Positions 38,737 to 48,230 of a stretch of 64,000 nucleotides of DNA are shown here, in pieces. The DNA comes from DATBGO01 sp963785765. GTDB taxonomy: Bacteria > Actinomycetota > Actinomycetes > Streptosporangiales > Streptosporangiaceae. The stretch's first letter is position 1; each line of letters starts with the position of its first letter. The notes under the pieces are model-generated. The model was not told where the DNA came from and did no database searches. It saw only the letters and a list, made by a program, of their open reading frames with translations. Both the position numbers and the translations under genes were made by a program. Location: positions 868,001 through 932,000 of the forward strand of contig CAWAWM010000008.1 of NCBI GenBank assembly GCA_963785765.1, in the 5' to 3' direction.

Positions 38737-41592
38737 ATGACCGCGAACAGCTTCGGTAGTCGAGCCACGCTCAAGGTTGGCGAGACCAGCTACGAGATAC
38801 ACCGGCTCGACGCGGTGGCGGGCGGCGCGGATCTTCCGTTCAGTCTCAAGATCTTGCTGGAGAACCTGCTGCGGACCGAGGACGGCAGCAACGTAACGCC
38901 TGATCACATCACGGCCATCGCGCAATGGGACCCGGCGGCTGAGCCCGACACCGAGATCCAGTTCAGCCCGGCCCGGGTGATCATGCAGGATCTGACCGGC
39001 GTGCCCGCGGTGGTGGACCTGGCGGTCATGCGCGAGGCGATGGCCGAGCTCGGCGGGGACGCCGGGAAGATCAATCCGCTGGTGCCGGCCGAGCTGGTGA
39101 TCGACCACTCGGTGATCGCAGACGTATTCGGCAGCCCGGATGCGTTCCAGCGCAACGTGGACCTGGAGTTCACCCGCAACCGGGAAAGGTTCGCCTTCCT
39201 GCGCTGGGGCCAGGACGCGCTGCGCCAGTTCAAGGTGGTCCCGCCCGGGACCGGGATCGTGCACCAGGTGAATATCGAGCACCTGGCCCGGGTGATCATG
39301 ACGCAATCGCTGGAGAGGGCTGGCTCCGGGCCAGCTGGCCCGGCCAAGTTGGCCGCCTACCCGGACACCTGCCTGGGCACCGATTCGCACACCACCATGC
39401 AGAACGGCCTGGGTGTCCTGGGCTGGGGAGTCGGCGGCATCGAGGCTGAGGCGGCGATGCTCGGCCAGCCGGTGTCCATGCTGATCCCGAAGGTGGTCGG
39501 GTTCAGGCTGACCGGCGAGCTGCCGTCTGGCGCGACCGCGACCGACCTAGTGCTGACCATCACCGAACTGCTGCGCAAGCATGGCGTGGTCGGCAAGTTC
39601 GTCGAGTTCCATGGCGACGGCGTGGCCGCCGTGCCGGTCGCCAACCGGGCCACGATCGGGAACATGAGCCCCGAGTTCGGCTCTACCTGCGCGATCTTCC
39701 CGATCGACGAGCAGACGCTGACGTACCTGCGGCTGACCGGCCGGCCGCCGGAGCTGCTCGCGCTGGTCGAGGCCTATGCGAAAGAGCAGGGCCTGTGGCA
39801 TGAGCCTGGCCGCCAGACCCGCTACTCCGATCAGATCGAGCTCGACCTGTCCACGGTGGTGCCGTCGATCGCCGGGCCCAAGCGGCCGCAGGACCGGGTG
39901 GCGCTATCGGACGCCAAGACGGCATTCCGCGACGCACTGGGCTCCTACGTCCAGCTCGACCGGCTGGACGACGAGATCTCTGACACCTTCCCGGCCTCCG
40001 ACCCGTTCGTGGCGGAGAGCAACGGGAGCCCCGGGGGCTCAGCTGGCTCGGCTGACCAGGCTGCGGCTGACCAGGCTCCGGCTGACCAGGCTGCGGCTGG
40101 CCAGGTGGGCGCGCCAGTCGAAGGCCGCCCGTCCGCGCCGGTCGCCGTGACGCTGGAGGACGGCACGCAGACCTCGGTCGATCATGGCTCGGTGGTGATC
40201 GCCGCGATCACGTCCTGCACCAACACGTCCAACCCCTCGGTGATGATCGGCGCGGCGCTGCTGGCCAAGAAGGCCGTCGAGGCCGGGCTGTCCCGCAAGC
40301 CGTGGGTGAAGACCACGCTCGCGCCGGGCTCGAAGGTGGTCATGGACTACTACGAGCGCGCCGGGCTCACCCCGTACCTGGAGAAGCTCGGCTTCAACCT
40401 GGTCGGCTACGGCTGCACCACGTGCATCGGCAACTCGGGCCCGCTGCCGGAGGCGATCAGCGCCGCGGTCGAGGCCAGCGATCTCTCGGTGGTGTCGGTG
40501 CTGTCGGGGAACCGGAACTTCGAGGGCCGGATCAATTCCGACGTGAAGATGAACTACCTGGCCTCACCGCCCCTGGTCGTCGCGTACGCGTTGGCCGGGA
40601 CGATGGACATCGACCTGACCCGCGATCCGATCGGGACCGGCTCCGATGGCCAGCCGGTCTACCTGGCGGACCTGTGGCCCTCGCCGCAGGAGGTGGCCGG
40701 GGTGGTGCACGACTCGATCGCCGCGGAGATGTACGTCCGCGACTACGCCGACGTCTTCACCGGCGACGACCGCTGGCGGGAACTCGAGGTGCCGCCCGGC
40801 GAGGTGTTCGCCTGGGACCCGCAGTCCACCTACGTCCGGCGGCCGCCCTACTTCGACGGCATGCCGGCCGACCCGGAGCCGGTCGCCGACATCCATGGCG
40901 CGCGGGTGCTCGCGCTGCTCGGCGACTCGGTGACCACCGATCACATCTCGCCGGCCGGCGCGATCAAGACCGACAGCCCGGCCGGCAAGTACCTCACCGA
41001 GCACGGGGTGCAGCGGCGCGACTTCAACACCTACGGTTCGCGGCGCGGCAACCACGAGGTGATGATCCGGGGCACGTTCGGCAACATCAGGCTGCGCAAT
41101 CAGCTGGCTCCTGGCACCGAGGGCGGGGTCACGGTCAAGCTGCCCGAGCGGACCCAGACCTCGATTTACGAGGCGTCCCGCGAGTACCTGGCCGAGGGGA
41201 CGCCGCTGCTGGTGCTGGCCGGCCAGGAATATGGTTCGGGCTCGTCCAGGGACTGGGCGGCCAAGGGCACGGCGCTGCTCGGCGTGCGCGCCGTGCTGGT
41301 CGAGTCATTCGAGCGGATCCACCGGTCCAACCTGATCGGGATGGGCGTGCTGCCGCTGCAGTACCAGCCTGGTCAGTCCGCCGCCTCCCTCGGGCTCACC
41401 GGTCAGGAAGTGTTCGATGTCCTCGGCATCGAGGCGATGAACGAGGGCGAGATTCCGCGCGAGGTCACGGTGCTGGCTGATGGCCGCGAGTTCCGCGCCC
41501 GGGTGCGGATCGACACGCCCGGTGAGGCCGAGTACTACCGGCACGGCGGCATCATGCAATACGTGCTGAGGTCGCTGCTGGCCCGCGGCTGA
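38737..41592 (+). CDS. acnA: Aconitate hydratase A
   Basis: TCA-cycle enzyme that converts citrate to isocitrate through cis-aconitate with a [4Fe-4S] cluster. The 951-aa product is slightly longer than usual. Cluster ligands are in AITSCTNTSNPS (about residue 494) and GCTTCIGNSG (about residues 559-562). Substrate motifs include CLGTDSHTTMQNGLGVLGWG and, in the C-terminal swivel domain, GDSVTTDHISPAG and EYGSGSSRDWAAKG. ATG 38737 has AGGAGG upstream; the longer open frame covers the promoter and repeats and is rejected. A Gly/Ser/Ala-rich insertion at about residues 427-465 contains four ADQAA pentapeptides (15-bp repeat). Confidence 0.96.
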   Translation: MTANSFGSRATLKVGETSYEIHRLDAVAGGADLPFSLKILLENLLRTEDGSNVTPDHITAIAQWDPAAEPDTEIQFSPARVIMQDLTGVPAVVDLAVMREAMAELGGDAGKINPLVPAELVIDHSVIADVFGSPDAFQRNVDLEFTRNRERFAFLRWGQDALRQFKVVPPGTGIVHQVNIEHLARVIMTQSLERAGSGPAGPAKLAAYPDTCLGTDSHTTMQNGLGVLGWGVGGIEAEAAMLGQPVSMLIPKVVGFRLTGELPSGATATDLVLTITELLRKHGVVGKFVEFHGDGVAAVPVANRATIGNMSPEFGSTCAIFPIDEQTLTYLRLTGRPPELLALVEAYAKEQGLWHEPGRQTRYSDQIELDLSTVVPSIAGPKRPQDRVALSDAKTAFRDALGSYVQLDRLDDEISDTFPASDPFVAESNGSPGGSAGSADQAAADQAPADQAAAGQVGAPVEGRPSAPVAVTLEDGTQTSVDHGSVVIAAITSCTNTSNPSVMIGAALLAKKAVEAGLSRKPWVKTTLAPGSKVVMDYYERAGLTPYLEKLGFNLVGYGCTTCIGNSGPLPEAISAAVEASDLSVVSVLSGNRNFEGRINSDVKMNYLASPPLVVAYALAGTMDIDLTRDPIGTGSDGQPVYLADLWPSPQEVAGVVHDSIAAEMYVRDYADVFTGDDRWRELEVPPGEVFAWDPQSTYVRRPPYFDGMPADPEPVADIHGARVLALLGDSVTTDHISPAGAIKTDSPAGKYLTEHGVQRRDFNTYGSRRGNHEVMIRGTFGNIRLRNQLAPGTEGGVTVKLPERTQTSIYEASREYLAEGTPLLVLAGQEYGSGSSRDWAAKGTALLGVRAVLVESFERIHRSNLIGMGVLPLQYQPGQSAASLGLTGQEVFDVLGIEAMNEGEIPREVTVLADGREFRARVRIDTPGEAEYYRHGGIMQYVLRSLLARG
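40051..40110 (+). repeat. 15-bp tandem repeat inside acnA
   Basis: Four copies of GCTGACCAGGCTGCG (third and fourth with one or more changes) encode ADQAA pentapeptides in a surface linker of aconitase. Confidence 0.9.
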
Positions 41593-41650
41593 GCGCTCGC
41601 CCAGTTACGACAGACGCTGGAGGCCTGAAGTTCGCAGGACCGGTCAGCCC

Positions 41651-42871
41651 GTGCTGGCTACCGCCTTGCTGTTGGCAGGGATCAGTGCGCTCGCGGTCAA
41701 CTTGCGGGCCGCCATCACCAGCCTGCCGCCGGTCTTTCCCGAGCTGGCCGCCGCCCTGCACCTGTCCGGCGCGGCGCTGGCGCTGCTCGCCGCCATGCCG
41801 GCGTTGTGCTTCGGCCTGTTTTCCGGGGTCGCGGCGCCGCTCGGCCGGCGGTTCGGCGAGGAGCGGGTGCTGGGGGCGGCCCTGGCCCTGCTGGCCGCCG
41901 GGCTGCTGCTGCGCGGCGGGTGGCCAGGAGCGCTGCTGTTCCCCGGAACGGTGCTGGCCGGGGCCGCGGTGGCGCTGATGAACGTGCTGCTGCCGAGCCT
42001 GGTCAAGCGGCGCAACCCGGACCGGGCCGGACTGCTGATCGGCAGCTACCTGCTGCTGCTGTCCGCGGGCGCGGTGCTGGCCTCGCTGATCGCCGTGCCG
42101 GTGTTTCGGGCGGCAGGCGGGGGCAGCGAGGCGGTGCGGGTAACGCTTGGCATGTGGGCGCTGCCCGCCGCGCTGGCCGCCGTGGTGTGGCTGCCGCAGC
42201 TGCGGTACCGCACCGTGCCCCAGGCCAGGCAGACCGGGACCGGCGGCGTGCTCGCGATGCGCAGGTACCCGCTGGCCTGGCAGGTGATGGCGTTCATGGG
42301 CCTGCAGAGCCTGCTGTATTACGCGGCGCTGTCCTGGTTCCCCACCCTGCTGCGCGATCGCGGGATCAGCGCGGCCCACGCGGGCGATCTGCTCGCACTG
42401 ATGAACTTCGGCAATGCCGTCACGGCGCTGCTGATGCCGGTGCTCGCGCACCGGGCCCGCGATCAGCGCTGGCTGGTGGCGGTCTCGACGCTGGCCACCG
42501 GCAGTGGCATGGCCGGTGCCGCGTTCGCGCCGCCCGGCTCGGCGGCGGCCTGGATGCTGCTGCTCGGCCTCGGTCAGGGCGCGACGCTGGGGCTCGCGAT
42601 CTTCTTCACCGTGGCGCGAGCACCCGATCCGGAGACGGCGGCGTCCCTGTCGGGGTTCGCGCAGGGCGCGGGCTATCTGATCGCCAGCCTCGGGCCGCTA
42701 CTGCTCGGATTCCTGCATGCGGTCACCGGCGGCTGGACGATACCTGTGCTCGTGCTGCTGGCGGTGGCTGTGGCCCAGACCATCGCGGGCTGGCTGGCCG
42801 GGCGCGCCCGGACGGTGCCCCGGGGCAATGGCTCAGGAAGCATTGAACCCGCGGCAGCTGCCCGACGTTAG
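41651..42871 (+). CDS. MFS transporter, CynX/NimT-like
   Basis: A 406-aa twelve-helix carrier. The N-terminal ALAVNLRAAITSLPPVFPEL is the hallmark of the CynX/NimT (cyanate or 2-nitroimidazole) branch, and PLGRRFGEERVLGAALALL follows as loop 2-3. In the second half, GFAQGAGYLIASLGPLLLGFLHAVTGGW is conserved. GTG 41651 is the only start codon in the open frame and gives the expected N-terminus. Starting 59 bp after acnA, it could be cotranscribed with it. Substrate unknown. Confidence 0.87.
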   Translation: MLATALLLAGISALAVNLRAAITSLPPVFPELAAALHLSGAALALLAAMPALCFGLFSGVAAPLGRRFGEERVLGAALALLAAGLLLRGGWPGALLFPGTVLAGAAVALMNVLLPSLVKRRNPDRAGLLIGSYLLLLSAGAVLASLIAVPVFRAAGGGSEAVRVTLGMWALPAALAAVVWLPQLRYRTVPQARQTGTGGVLAMRRYPLAWQVMAFMGLQSLLYYAALSWFPTLLRDRGISAAHAGDLLALMNFGNAVTALLMPVLAHRARDQRWLVAVSTLATGSGMAGAAFAPPGSAAAWMLLLGLGQGATLGLAIFFTVARAPDPETAASLSGFAQGAGYLIASLGPLLLGFLHAVTGGWTIPVLVLLAVAVAQTIAGWLAGRARTVPRGNGSGSIEPAAAARR

Positions 42872-42877
42872 ACGGTC

Positions 42878-43336
42878 ATGCGGGCGGTGACCGTGCGGCA
42901 GCCATGGGCCTGGGCTATAGCCCGAGGCCGCCAGGAGATCCTGAACTGCGGCTTGGCGACCGGCTTCCGGGGCGAGATTGCCATCCACGCATCGCTACGT
43001 GTTGATCTTGAAGCCTTCGACCTGGCGGTGATCCGGTCGGCGAACTGGGATCCCGGTGATCCTGAAGCCGCCATCGGCGGCATCGTCGCCGCGGTGAGCC
43101 TGGTCGGCGTGTGCGACGCGGCGCTGGGCGGGGGGCCATGCGACTGCGGTGACTGGGCCCGGCCCGGCTCCTTCCACTGGCGGCTGGCGCAGCCTCGGCC
43201 GTTGGCGTGGCCGGTGCTGACCATCGGCCAGCCCGGCCTGTGGGACCTGGCGCCGCGGGTCGCGGCGGACGTGGCCAGGCTGCTGCCAGGCCAGCAGGCG
43301 GGCCATCCGGTCAGCCGCCGCGGGCCGGCCCGCTAA
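42878..43336 (+). CDS. ASCH-domain-like protein
   Basis: A 152-aa protein beginning MRAVTVRQPWAWAIARGRQE, the signature start of small ASCH/PUA-like proteins, which are believed to bind RNA. Further family-like parts are FRGEIAIHASLRVD and AIGGIVAAVSLVGVCD. The usual next motif (ENR after the first strand) is replaced by LNCGLATGF. It begins 6 bp after the MFS gene, probably in one transcript, with no functional hint. Confidence 0.75.
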   Translation: MRAVTVRQPWAWAIARGRQEILNCGLATGFRGEIAIHASLRVDLEAFDLAVIRSANWDPGDPEAAIGGIVAAVSLVGVCDAALGGGPCDCGDWARPGSFHWRLAQPRPLAWPVLTIGQPGLWDLAPRVAADVARLLPGQQAGHPVSRRGPAR

Positions 43337-43814
43337 CCGATCCGCGCAGGTTCCGCACCAGGGCGGCGATCTCAGGCCGACCGCCGCGCGGCCCGGCCGG
43401 CCATTCGTCCAGCCGGTCCCACCAGTACTCGCGCGGGGTGCCCGGGCGGCCTGGGTCAGCCCGGCCCGGTCAGGCGGGTGGGCGTGGGCTCCGGCGTCCT
43501 GGTGCTGAAGATATCGTGGGTTCTGATGATCTCCCCGCCGCTGTTGGCTGCTGCCCAGCCCGATGCGGGCGCCCCAGGCTGGGGGCTGCCGCACCGGGAC
43601 CGGGGGCCCAGCTGACGGGCGGGTCAGCTGCGGACCGGTGCCTGCGTGCACTCCGAACGCTGGCCCAAATAGACTCGGTGGGATTCCTCCCGGTGCGGGG
43701 GGAACGGGGAGGCAGCCTGCCCTGGCGCAGCCGCACGGCAATCACCGCCTGCGGCCGGCGGCGGAGCAGGTCACCGCGAGGCGGCTCGCTGACTAACGCA
43801 GAGGAGCAGAACGG
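43337..43814. other. Gene-less stretch upstream of dxs
   Basis: No complete gene. On the minus strand near 43340-43450 a short frame reads PREYWWDRLDEWPAGPRGG followed by PEIAALVRNLRG, which looks like a true protein end but has a stop about 45 codons upstream, so it is a remnant of an unknown gene. The last 100 bp should hold the dxs promoter; I see no clear boxes. No TPP-riboswitch motif was found. Confidence 0.45.
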
Positions 43815-45731
43815 GTGACCTTGCTGGAGACCATCCGGAGTCCGCAGGACGTCAAGGACCTCCGCGCGGACCAGCTGCCCAGTCTGGCAGCCGAGATCCG
43901 CGATTTCCTCATCCCGGCTGTCTCGAGGAACGGCGGCCATCTCGGGCCCAACCTCGGCGTCGTGGAACTCACCATCGCCCTGCACCGGGTCTTCAACTCC
44001 CCGGTGGACCGGATCCTCTTCGACACCGGTCACCAGGCATACGTGCACAAGCTGCTGACCGGTAGGCTCACGGCCTTCGACCGGCTGCGCCAGCGCGACG
44101 GGCTATCCGGCTACCCGAACCGGGCCGAGTCCGAGCACGATGTCATCGAAAACTCGCACGCGTCCACCAGCCTGGCCTATGCCGACGGTCTGGCCAAGGC
44201 CTACCAGCTGCGCGGGGAGCCGGAACGCTGCGTGGTGGCGGTCATCGGGGACGGCGCGCTGACCGGCGGGATGGCCTGGGAGGCGCTGAACAACATCGCC
44301 GGGTCCCCGGACCGCCGGGTGGTCATCGTCGTCAACGACAACGGCCGGTCCTACCAGCGCACCATCGGCGGGCTGGCCGACCACCTCGCGTCGGTCCGGG
44401 TGTCCCAGCGGTACGAACAGGTGCTCGACTACATCAAGACCACGCTGTCGCACACGCCGCTGGTCGGGCCGCCACTGTTCGAGACGCTGCACGGGATCAA
44501 GAAGGGCCTCAAAGACGTCCTGCAGCCCCAGGTGCTCTTCGAGGACCTGGGCCTGAAGTACCTCGGCCCGGTGGACGGCCACGACGAGCAGGCGGTCGAG
44601 CACGCGCTGCACCGGGCCCGCGATTTCGGCGGCGCGGTCCTGGTGCACGTGATCACCAAGAAGGGGGCCGGCTACCCGCTGGCTGAGGAGAACGACGAGG
44701 ACTGCCTGCATCAGGTGTCTCCGGCGGTGCCGCTGGCCGCCGCGCGCACGGTGGCCGGGCCGCCGGTACGCCCGTGGACCCAGATCTTCGGTGACGAGCT
44801 GGCCGCGGTCGGCGCCCGCCGCCCAGATGTCGTGGCGATCACCGCCGCGATGCTGCACCCGACCGGGCTGGCCAGGTTCGCGAGCGTGTACCCGGACCGG
44901 GTCTTTGATGTCGGGATCGCCGAACAGCACGCCGTGACCAGCGCGGCCGGCCTGGCCATGGGCGGCATGCACCCGGTGGTCGCGATCTACTCGACCTTCC
45001 TGAACCGGGCCTTCGACCAGGTGATGATGGACGTGGCGCTGCACCGGCTGCCGGTCACCTTCGTGCTCGACCGGGCCGGTGTCACCGGCCCGGACGGAGC
45101 CAGTCACCACGGGATGTGGGACGGCTCCATCCTGCAGCTGGTGCCCGGCATGGCGATCGCCGTGCCGCGGGACGGGACCCGCCTGGCCGAGCTGCTGCGC
45201 GAGGCGGTCGCCGTCGATGACGGGCCGACCGCGCTGCGGTTCCCGCGCGGGACCGCCGACGCCGATGTCCCTGCGGTGGCCAGGCTGGGCGGGACGGATG
45301 TCCTGCGCGAGCCGGCCGAGGGCGCCGCGGCCGACGTGCTGCTGCTCGGCGCGGGCCCGATGGCCATCGTCTGCCTGCAGGCGGCCGAGCGGCTCGCTGA
45401 TCAGGGCATCGGCGTGACCGTCGTGGACCCGCGCTGGGTCAAGCCGCTCGATGAGGCGCTGGTCGGCGCCGCCGGCGCGCACCGGCTCGTGGTGACCGTC
45501 GAGGACAACGGCCTGGTCGGCGGGTTCGGCGACGCGGTCGCCCGGCTGCTGCGCGATCACGATGTCCAGACTCCGGTCAAGATCTTCGGGCTGCCGCAGC
45601 AGTTCCTCGAGCACGGCGACCGCGGCGCCATCCTGGCCGATGCCGGGCTGGACGCCCAGCAGCTGGCCAGGCTGATCACCGAGGCCGTGGCGCACCGGAC
45701 CCCTGAGCTAGCGAACGATCCGCAGGGCTGA
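43815..45731 (+). CDS. dxs: 1-deoxy-D-xylulose-5-phosphate synthase
   Basis: Entry enzyme of the MEP isoprenoid pathway: pyruvate plus glyceraldehyde-3-phosphate to DXP, with thiamine diphosphate. The 638-aa sequence has GGHLGPNLGVVELTIALH, FDTGHQAYVHKLLTGR, the TPP motif GDGALTGGMAWEALNN to NDN, the second-domain EQHAVTSAAGLA with catalytic Glu, and the DRAGVTGPDGASHHG loop. GTG 43815 gives the family's start (LLETIRSPQDVKDL) with GAGGAG upstream. It is followed by fprA 18 bp later; the reductase could serve Fe-S enzymes of the same pathway, but that is inference. Confidence 0.97.
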   Translation: MTLLETIRSPQDVKDLRADQLPSLAAEIRDFLIPAVSRNGGHLGPNLGVVELTIALHRVFNSPVDRILFDTGHQAYVHKLLTGRLTAFDRLRQRDGLSGYPNRAESEHDVIENSHASTSLAYADGLAKAYQLRGEPERCVVAVIGDGALTGGMAWEALNNIAGSPDRRVVIVVNDNGRSYQRTIGGLADHLASVRVSQRYEQVLDYIKTTLSHTPLVGPPLFETLHGIKKGLKDVLQPQVLFEDLGLKYLGPVDGHDEQAVEHALHRARDFGGAVLVHVITKKGAGYPLAEENDEDCLHQVSPAVPLAAARTVAGPPVRPWTQIFGDELAAVGARRPDVVAITAAMLHPTGLARFASVYPDRVFDVGIAEQHAVTSAAGLAMGGMHPVVAIYSTFLNRAFDQVMMDVALHRLPVTFVLDRAGVTGPDGASHHGMWDGSILQLVPGMAIAVPRDGTRLAELLREAVAVDDGPTALRFPRGTADADVPAVARLGGTDVLREPAEGAAADVLLLGAGPMAIVCLQAAERLADQGIGVTVVDPRWVKPLDEALVGAAGAHRLVVTVEDNGLVGGFGDAVARLLRDHDVQTPVKIFGLPQQFLEHGDRGAILADAGLDAQQLARLITEAVAHRTPELANDPQG

Positions 45732-45749
45732 GGCGGATAATCAGGAGTC

Positions 45750-47216
45750 ATGACACAGCTGGAGGTCGCGGTCGTGGGCTCAGGCCCGGCCGGCCTGTAC
45801 ACCGCCGAGGCGCTGATCAAGCAGGCCGCCGCCCTGGAGCCGCCGCAGGCGGTCCGGGTCGACGTGATCGACCGGCTGCCCACCCCGTATGGACTGGTCC
45901 GATACGGGGTCGCGCCCGACCACAAGTCGATCAAGTCGATCGCCGAGTACCTGCGCGGGGTGCTGGAGCACGACGGCGTTAACTTTGTCGGCGGCGTGCA
46001 CCTGGGCACCGACGTGACCAGGGATGACCTGCTGGCCTGCTATGACGCGGTGGTGTACGCGACGGGCGCGATGCGGGACCGCAAGCTGGGCATTCCCGGC
46101 GAGGAGCTGCCGGGCAGCTTCGCGGCCACCGACTTCGTCAACTGGTACTGCGGGCATCCGGACATCGACCCGGCCGCGTTCCGCCTGGACGCCGAGTCGG
46201 TAGCGGTGATCGGGGTCGGTAACGTGGCCGTCGACGTGGCCAGGATCCTGGTCCGCAACCCCGCGGAGCTGCGCGAGACCGACGTGTCCCAGCCGGTGCT
46301 TGACGCGCTCACCGCCAGTAAGGTCCGCGAGGTGCACATGATCGGCCGCCGTGGCCCGGCGCAGGCCAAGTTCACCACCAAGGAACTGCGTGAACTCGGC
46401 GAGCTCGACGGAGTCGATATCACGGTCGGGCCCGGCGAGGCCGATCTGGACGCGTTCGATCCGACCGGCGGCAGCGCCGCGCTGGCGGTGACCGACCGGC
46501 ACGTCCGCGGCAACTACGCGGTGATCAGGGACTGGGCGGCGCGGTCCCCGGCGGGCGCCGCGCGCAGGCTGACGGTCAGGTTCTGGCTGCGGCCGGTCGA
46601 AATCCAGGGGCCGGAACGGGTGTCAGGGCTGACTCTGGAGCGCACCAGGCTGGACGAGCAGGGCCGGGTCATCGGGACCGGCGAGCTGGAGAATCTTCCC
46701 GTCCAGCTAGTGCTGCGCAGCGTCGGTTACCAGAGCGTGCCGCTGCCCGGGGTCCCGTTCGACGAGCGCGACCACATCGTGCCGAACGCCGAAGGCCGGG
46801 TGCTTGGCCCTGATGGCCAGCCGTTGCCGGGGGAGTACGTCGCGGGCTGGCTCAAGCGCGGCCCGACCGGCGTGATCGGCACCAACAAGTCCGACGCCGC
46901 GCAGACCGTCCGGGCCCTGCTCGCCGACCTGGCGGGTGGCCCGGGACCGCACGACGTCCAGCTGCCCCGGGCCGGCCTGCTGCGCTTTCCTGAGCCTTCG
47001 GCCGACGCAACAGCCGACGCAGCAGCCGAGGGCGCGACCATTTCCCGGCTGGCCGAAGCCCTGGCCAGCCGCGGCATCCGGCCGGTCAGCTACGCCGACT
47101 GGCTGAAAATCGAGACGGCGGAGAAGGAACTCGCCGCGGCGCTCGGCCGCGGCGCCCGGGTCAAGCTGGCCAGCCGGGATGACCTGTACCAGGCGTGCGG
47201 CCTGGACCGGCCCTGA
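45750..47216 (+). CDS. fprA: Ferredoxin/flavodoxin-NADP+ reductase, FprA type
   Basis: Flavoprotein (488 aa) of the adrenodoxin-reductase type that moves electrons between NADPH and ferredoxin, for example for cytochromes P450 or Fe-S enzymes. The FAD motif EVAVVGSGPAGLYTAEALI, RLPTPYGLVRYGVAPDHKSIK, the NADP motif VAVIGVGNVAVDVARIL and the C-terminal GWLKRGPTGVIGTNKSDA are all those of mycobacterial FprA. The C-terminal 90 residues after the second dinucleotide domain include an Ala/Asp-rich spacer and a conserved SYADWLKIE segment. Confidence 0.95.
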   Translation: MTQLEVAVVGSGPAGLYTAEALIKQAAALEPPQAVRVDVIDRLPTPYGLVRYGVAPDHKSIKSIAEYLRGVLEHDGVNFVGGVHLGTDVTRDDLLACYDAVVYATGAMRDRKLGIPGEELPGSFAATDFVNWYCGHPDIDPAAFRLDAESVAVIGVGNVAVDVARILVRNPAELRETDVSQPVLDALTASKVREVHMIGRRGPAQAKFTTKELRELGELDGVDITVGPGEADLDAFDPTGGSAALAVTDRHVRGNYAVIRDWAARSPAGAARRLTVRFWLRPVEIQGPERVSGLTLERTRLDEQGRVIGTGELENLPVQLVLRSVGYQSVPLPGVPFDERDHIVPNAEGRVLGPDGQPLPGEYVAGWLKRGPTGVIGTNKSDAAQTVRALLADLAGGPGPHDVQLPRAGLLRFPEPSADATADAAAEGATISRLAEALASRGIRPVSYADWLKIETAEKELAAALGRGARVKLASRDDLYQACGLDRP

Positions 47217-47320
47217 CTCTCCGAGCCTGGCGAATGGGCGCTTCAGTCCGGCCAAACCGTACTGCAGCGCCCATTCGCATGGTGACGGACATTTCCTATT
47301 GCGTTCACTAAGCTGGCGGA

Positions 47321-48109
47321 GTGCTGGCGCAGCGGGGACCGCAGATACCGGTAAGGCCGCAGGTGCCGGTAGGGCCGCACGTGCCGGTAGCGCGGCCGAT
47401 ACCGGCAAGGCGGCCGATACCGGTAAGGCGGCACGGATCTGGGCGTGGCGGCTGGCGAGCAGCAGCCGCTTCGGCGTTGCTCGTCAGCGCCGTGACGATG
47501 ACCGCTGCTCCGGCGCTCGGCGCGGCTGGAGCGGGCGCCTCGAAGCCCGTCCAGGGTCAGCAGCTGATCACTGTGACGGCCGCGTCGTACCGGGCGACCA
47601 CCGCGACGCTGACCGGCTACCGGCGGCGCGGGGCGCGCTGGATCCGGGTGTTCGGGCCGTGGCGGGCGAGGGTCGGCTATAACGGCATCGCGAGGCCGGG
47701 CGCCAAGCGCGAGGGGGACGGGCGCACCCCGTCGGGCCGCTACGGTTTCGGGTTCTTCTTCGGGGTCCGCCGCGATCCTGGCGTGCGCTTCCCGTTCCGG
47801 CACGCCTATTCCTACGACGTGTGGGATGACGACCCGGCTAGCCCCAGGTACAACGAATGGGTCGATGACCGGCACGCTGATCCGGGCGCCAAGCCGGAGC
47901 GGATGCACCAGGTGCCCGCCTACGACTACGCGGCGGTCATCGCCTATAACACCGCGCGCGTGCCGGGCCTCGGCAGTGCGATCTTCCTGCACGTGGGGAC
48001 CGGCAGCGCCACCGCGGGCTGCGTGTCGCTACCGGAGCGGGAGCTGCTGACCGTGCTGGGGTGGCTGAACCCGAAGCACTCGCCGCAGATCACGATCACC
48101 GCGAAGTAA
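47321..48109 (+). CDS. Secreted L,D-transpeptidase-like (YkuD) protein
   Basis: A 262-aa protein with a long N-terminal extension of VPVGPH/RPIPAR repeats (18-bp DNA repeat), a signal/anchor helix (AAAASALLVSAVTMTAAPAL, about residues 47-66) and an exported YkuD-like catalytic domain ending in IFLHVGTGSATAGCVSLPE, the HxxGx...S/TxGCxxL motif with catalytic His and Cys. It would cross-link peptidoglycan stems or anchor proteins at the cell wall. The true start may be downstream of the repeats, since GTG 47321 puts about 45 residues before the helix. Confidence 0.8.
   Translation: MLAQRGPQIPVRPQVPVGPHVPVARPIPARRPIPVRRHGSGRGGWRAAAASALLVSAVTMTAAPALGAAGAGASKPVQGQQLITVTAASYRATTATLTGYRRRGARWIRVFGPWRARVGYNGIARPGAKREGDGRTPSGRYGFGFFFGVRRDPGVRFPFRHAYSYDVWDDDPASPRYNEWVDDRHADPGAKPERMHQVPAYDYAAVIAYNTARVPGLGSAIFLHVGTGSATAGCVSLPERELLTVLGWLNPKHSPQITITAK
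47339..47437 (+). repeat. 18-bp tandem repeat in L,D-transpeptidase N-terminus
   Basis: Five degenerate copies of an 18-bp unit near GCCGGTAGGGCCGCACGT; if translated they give VPVGPH/IPARRP-like hexapeptides. Confidence 0.8.
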
Positions 48110-48141
48110 CGTCGGCAGCCCGAGGGACGCACGGATCAAAG

Positions 48142-48222
48142 CGGTGCTGGCGCAGAACCGGTGCTGGATTAAAGCCGGTGCTGAATTAAAACCGGTGCTG
48201 GCTCAGGAACCGTGCTGCGGCC
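48142..48222. repeat. 17-bp tandem repeat between convergent genes
   Basis: Four to five copies of a unit near CGGTGCTGGATTAAAGC fill the gap between the L,D-transpeptidase gene (ends 48109) and the convergent oxidoreductase gene (ends 48231). Its AT content is higher than the surroundings. Confidence 0.8.
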
Positions 48223-48230
48223 GGGCCGTC

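Noticed and set aside
44103..45695. 530-codon antisense frame over dxs
   Set aside because: Shadow of dxs, His/Gln/Arg-rich composition without domains.
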